Below the pieces are notes generated by a model, which was not told where the DNA came from, made no database searches, and saw nothing but the letters and a program-made list of their open reading frames with translations. Made by a program: the position numbers and the translations under genes. A DNA stretch of 64,000 bases from Burkholderia catarinensis (GTDB lineage: Bacteria; Pseudomonadota; Gammaproteobacteria; Burkholderiales; Burkholderiaceae), in NCBI RefSeq assembly GCF_001883705.2, contig NZ_MDEQ02000007.1:62001-126000 (forward strand). Direction: 5' to 3'. This document shows positions 61,983 through 64,000 of this stretch, in pieces. Each line of letters begins with the position of its first letter. The first letter of the stretch is position 1.

Positions 61983-63458
61983 ATGCAGAACGCACCGATG
62001 CATGTGCTGTTGCCCGACGCGCTGGTCGTGCTCGCCATCGTGATCGCCTCCCGGGTCGGGGACTTCAGTTCCGAAGCAACGAACCGGCGCCTGACTTACC
62101 TCATCGCGCTCCTGTCATCGACCGCGTCGGGCGTGTGGTTCGCGGTGCAGGCGCTCGACCCGCAGCAGTACTACTTCTTCTCGCGGATGATCGTCGTCGA
62201 TCCGTTCGCCAGTGTGATGAAGGCAGTCGTATCGCTCGGTTTCGCCGTCACGCTCGTCTATTCGCGCCGATACCTCGAAGAGCACGACCTGTTTCGCGAT
62301 CACGTGTTCCTGCTCGCCATGTTCTCGCTGCTCGGCCAGTTGATCATGATCTCGGGCAACCACTTCCTGATGCTGTACCTCGGTCTCGAACTGATGTCGT
62401 TGCCGCTGTACGCGATGGTCGCGTTGCGCCAGGACGTCGCGAAATCGAGCGAAGCAGCGATGAAGTACTACGTGCTGGGTGCGCTGGCGACGGGTTTCTT
62501 GCTGTACGGCATCTCGATGCTCTACGGCGCGACCGGTTCGCTCGAACTGAACGACGTGCTGAAGATAGCGGCGTCAGGCCACGTCAACCGCGCGGTGCTG
62601 CTGCTCGGTGTCGTATTCATCGTCGCGGGCGTGGCATTCAAGATGGGCGCGGCGCCATTCCACATGTGGGTGCCGGACGTCTACCACGGTGCACCGACCG
62701 CGATGACGCTGTTCGTCGGTGGCGGTCCGAAGGTTGCCGCGTTCGCGTGGGGCCTGCGCTTCCTGGTGATGGGCCTGCTGCCGCTCGCGACCCACTGGCA
62801 GGCGATGCTGGTGATCCTCGCAGTGCTGTCGCTGATCGTCGGCAACATCACGGGTATCGTCCAGCGCAACATCAAGCGGATGCTCGCGTACTCGGCGATC
62901 TCGAACATGGGCTTCGTGCTGCTCGGCCTGCTGGCGGGCGTCGTCAACGGGGATCCAGCCGGCGCGGCGAACGCTTACAGTTCGGCGATGTTCTATACGA
63001 TCGTTTACTTGATCACGACGCTAGGTTCGTTCGGTGTGGTGATGCTGCTGGCACGCCGCGACTTCGAAGCGGAAATGATTGATGACTTCAAGGGCCTCAA
63101 CAAGCGCAGCCCGGTGTTCGCGTTCGTGATGATGGTGACGATGTTCTCGTTCGCGGGCATCCCGCCGACCGTCGGCTTCTACGCGAAGCTCGCAGTGCTC
63201 GAGGCGACGGTCAACGCGGGCCTCACGTGGCTCGCCGTGCTGGCCGTGATCACGTCGTTGTTCGGCGCGTTCTTCTATGTGCGTATCGTCAAGCTGATCT
63301 ACTTCGACGTGCCGCCGGACATGGCGCCGATCCCGGACGGTGCGCTCAACCGCACGGTGCTTGCGCTGAACGGCGTGGCGGTGCTGGTGCTCGGCATTAT
63401 TCCGGGGCCGCTGATGGGGGGCTGCCTGAAAGCGATCTCGCACACGCTGACGCTCTGA
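61983..63458 (+). CDS. nuoN: NuoN-like NADH:quinone oxidoreductase subunit N, isolated paralogue
   Basis: A 491-residue membrane protein of the antiporter-like complex I subunits, normal length for NuoN, with about 14 TM helices. GVAFKMGAAPFHMWVPDVYH carries the conserved Lys and His of the proton channel, and NIKRMLAYSAISNMGFVLLG is the second conserved block. The ATG at 61983 is chosen; an AAGGA lies about 13 bp upstream. No other nuo gene is nearby (gltS upstream, a dehydrogenase gene downstream). It may be a second copy, or part of a partial hydrogenase/antiporter module. Confidence 0.88.
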   Translation: MQNAPMHVLLPDALVVLAIVIASRVGDFSSEATNRRLTYLIALLSSTASGVWFAVQALDPQQYYFFSRMIVVDPFASVMKAVVSLGFAVTLVYSRRYLEEHDLFRDHVFLLAMFSLLGQLIMISGNHFLMLYLGLELMSLPLYAMVALRQDVAKSSEAAMKYYVLGALATGFLLYGISMLYGATGSLELNDVLKIAASGHVNRAVLLLGVVFIVAGVAFKMGAAPFHMWVPDVYHGAPTAMTLFVGGGPKVAAFAWGLRFLVMGLLPLATHWQAMLVILAVLSLIVGNITGIVQRNIKRMLAYSAISNMGFVLLGLLAGVVNGDPAGAANAYSSAMFYTIVYLITTLGSFGVVMLLARRDFEAEMIDDFKGLNKRSPVFAFVMMVTMFSFAGIPPTVGFYAKLAVLEATVNAGLTWLAVLAVITSLFGAFFYVRIVKLIYFDVPPDMAPIPDGALNRTVLALNGVAVLVLGIIPGPLMGGCLKAISHTLTL

Positions 63459-63730
63459 TTCGATCATGAACAGGATTTGACTGACATGACTATCACCATC
63501 CGAAAACGCCACCGCTCACGGCCGCACCAGATCGCCTCGCTTGCCCCGCGTCTCGACCGGCCAGTCTGACAGGAGACAGCCGCCCCTCCCCGCATTTGTT
63601 CCCGCGACGCAAGACTGTTGCTCCACGGTGGGTGTTCGAAATCGTGATCGGCGCGCCTACAGTTTGCCCATCGGATTCATCGATCCGGTCGGCGCTGAAG
63701 CCGAACACCATTCACCTATCGAGGCACATC
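63459..63730. promoter_or_regulatory. Leader of the SDR gene
   Basis: 271 bp after nuoN without a gene. A GAGGCAC ribosome-binding-site-like stretch sits just before the SDR ATG. TACAGT at about 63658-63663 could be a -10 element, but no clear -35 was found. Confidence 0.3.
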
Positions 63731-64000
63731 ATGAGCGCATCCAAAGTCATCATCGTCACCGGCGCATCGCAAGGCATCGGCGCGGAAGCGGTCAACGCAT
63801 TCCGGGCCCGCGGCCATCGCGTCGTCGCGACTTCCCGTTCGATCGGACCGTCGAACGACCCCGATCTCGTCACCGTCGCGGGCGACATTGGCGATCCGGC
63901 CGTCGCGCGACGCGTGATCGATGCCGCGATCGAACGCTTCGGCCGCGTCGACACGCTCGTCAACAACGCAGGCGTGTTCATCGCGAAGCCGTTCACGCAG
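63731..64000 (+). CDS. Short-chain dehydrogenase/reductase, 3' end outside window
   Basis: The first 90 codons of an SDR-family oxidoreductase; the gene runs past the end of the window. The cofactor motif TGASQGIG (residues 10-17), basic residues after beta-2 (TSRSIGPSND, suggesting NADP preference), Asp in VAGDIGD, and LVNNAG (residues 77-82) are present. ATG at 63731 preceded by GAGGCAC. The catalytic Ser-Tyr-Lys lies beyond the window; substrate unknown. Confidence 0.9.
   Translation, partial: MSASKVIIVTGASQGIGAEAVNAFRARGHRVVATSRSIGPSNDPDLVTVAGDIGDPAVARRVIDAAIERFGRVDTLVNNAGVFIAKPFTQ

Overview
The window looks like a chromosomal segment of a high-GC beta-proteobacterium of the Burkholderia / Burkholderia cepacia complex type. 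Most codons end in G or C, Leu codons are mostly CTG/CTC, and the gene families fit: DUF3022, PGDYG and SYLF proteins, PqiABC next to an RND pump, and a ptxS/2-ketogluconate locus. No rRNA, tRNA or CRISPR array was seen.

1-15.1 kb is ordinary chromosome. It holds the end of a 2-ketogluconate reductase gene with ptxS, small metabolic and envelope genes, a Lrp-type regulator, a QseBC-like two-component pair, a saccharopine-dehydrogenase-like enzyme, cydX separated from cydAB, corA, an adenosine-specific kinase, a cysteine synthase and a YbaK-type deacylase.

15.1-27.4 kb is a differently composed block. It starts with 1.7 kb of AT-rich DNA carrying an IS4-type transposase remnant. A complete two-membrane uptake system follows: TonB-dependent receptor, exbB, exbD, tonB, and a YejABEF-type peptide/microcin ABC importer. 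Codon use changes abruptly inside yejF, which suggests a recombination junction. An RND pump gene without adaptor or outer-membrane partner follows (27.5-30.6 kb).

30.6-42.5 kb is an accessory island. It has a YhcG/DUF1016 PDDEXK nuclease gene on the plus strand, then a tightly overlapping five-gene operon on the minus strand (40253 down to 32057). The operon's core is a 1619-residue protein joining an SF1 (Upf1/Dna2-like) helicase to a topoisomerase-IA-like region that seems to lack the usual catalytic tyrosine. Its partners are a possible triple OB-fold protein, a possible restriction-endonuclease-fold protein and two unrecognised proteins. Upstream lie mobile-element debris: a frameshifted PDDEXK nuclease remnant, a plasmid-fertility-inhibition (Osa/FiwA-like) gene and a tyrosine-integrase fragment. 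This operon is the best candidate in the window for an undescribed system, plausibly anti-phage or anti-plasmid; that role is inference.

42.5-61.6 kb (minus strand) is an envelope and transport region. One operon runs adaptor-RND-OprM-pqiA-pqiB-pqiC, preceded by small envelope proteins. Next come a FixL/FixJ-like pair plus a lone receiver protein, then an ion transporter, an amino-acid-type binding protein, a Na+/H+ antiporter-like protein and GltS. 61.9-64 kb has an isolated nuoN paralogue and the start of a short-chain dehydrogenase gene on the plus strand.
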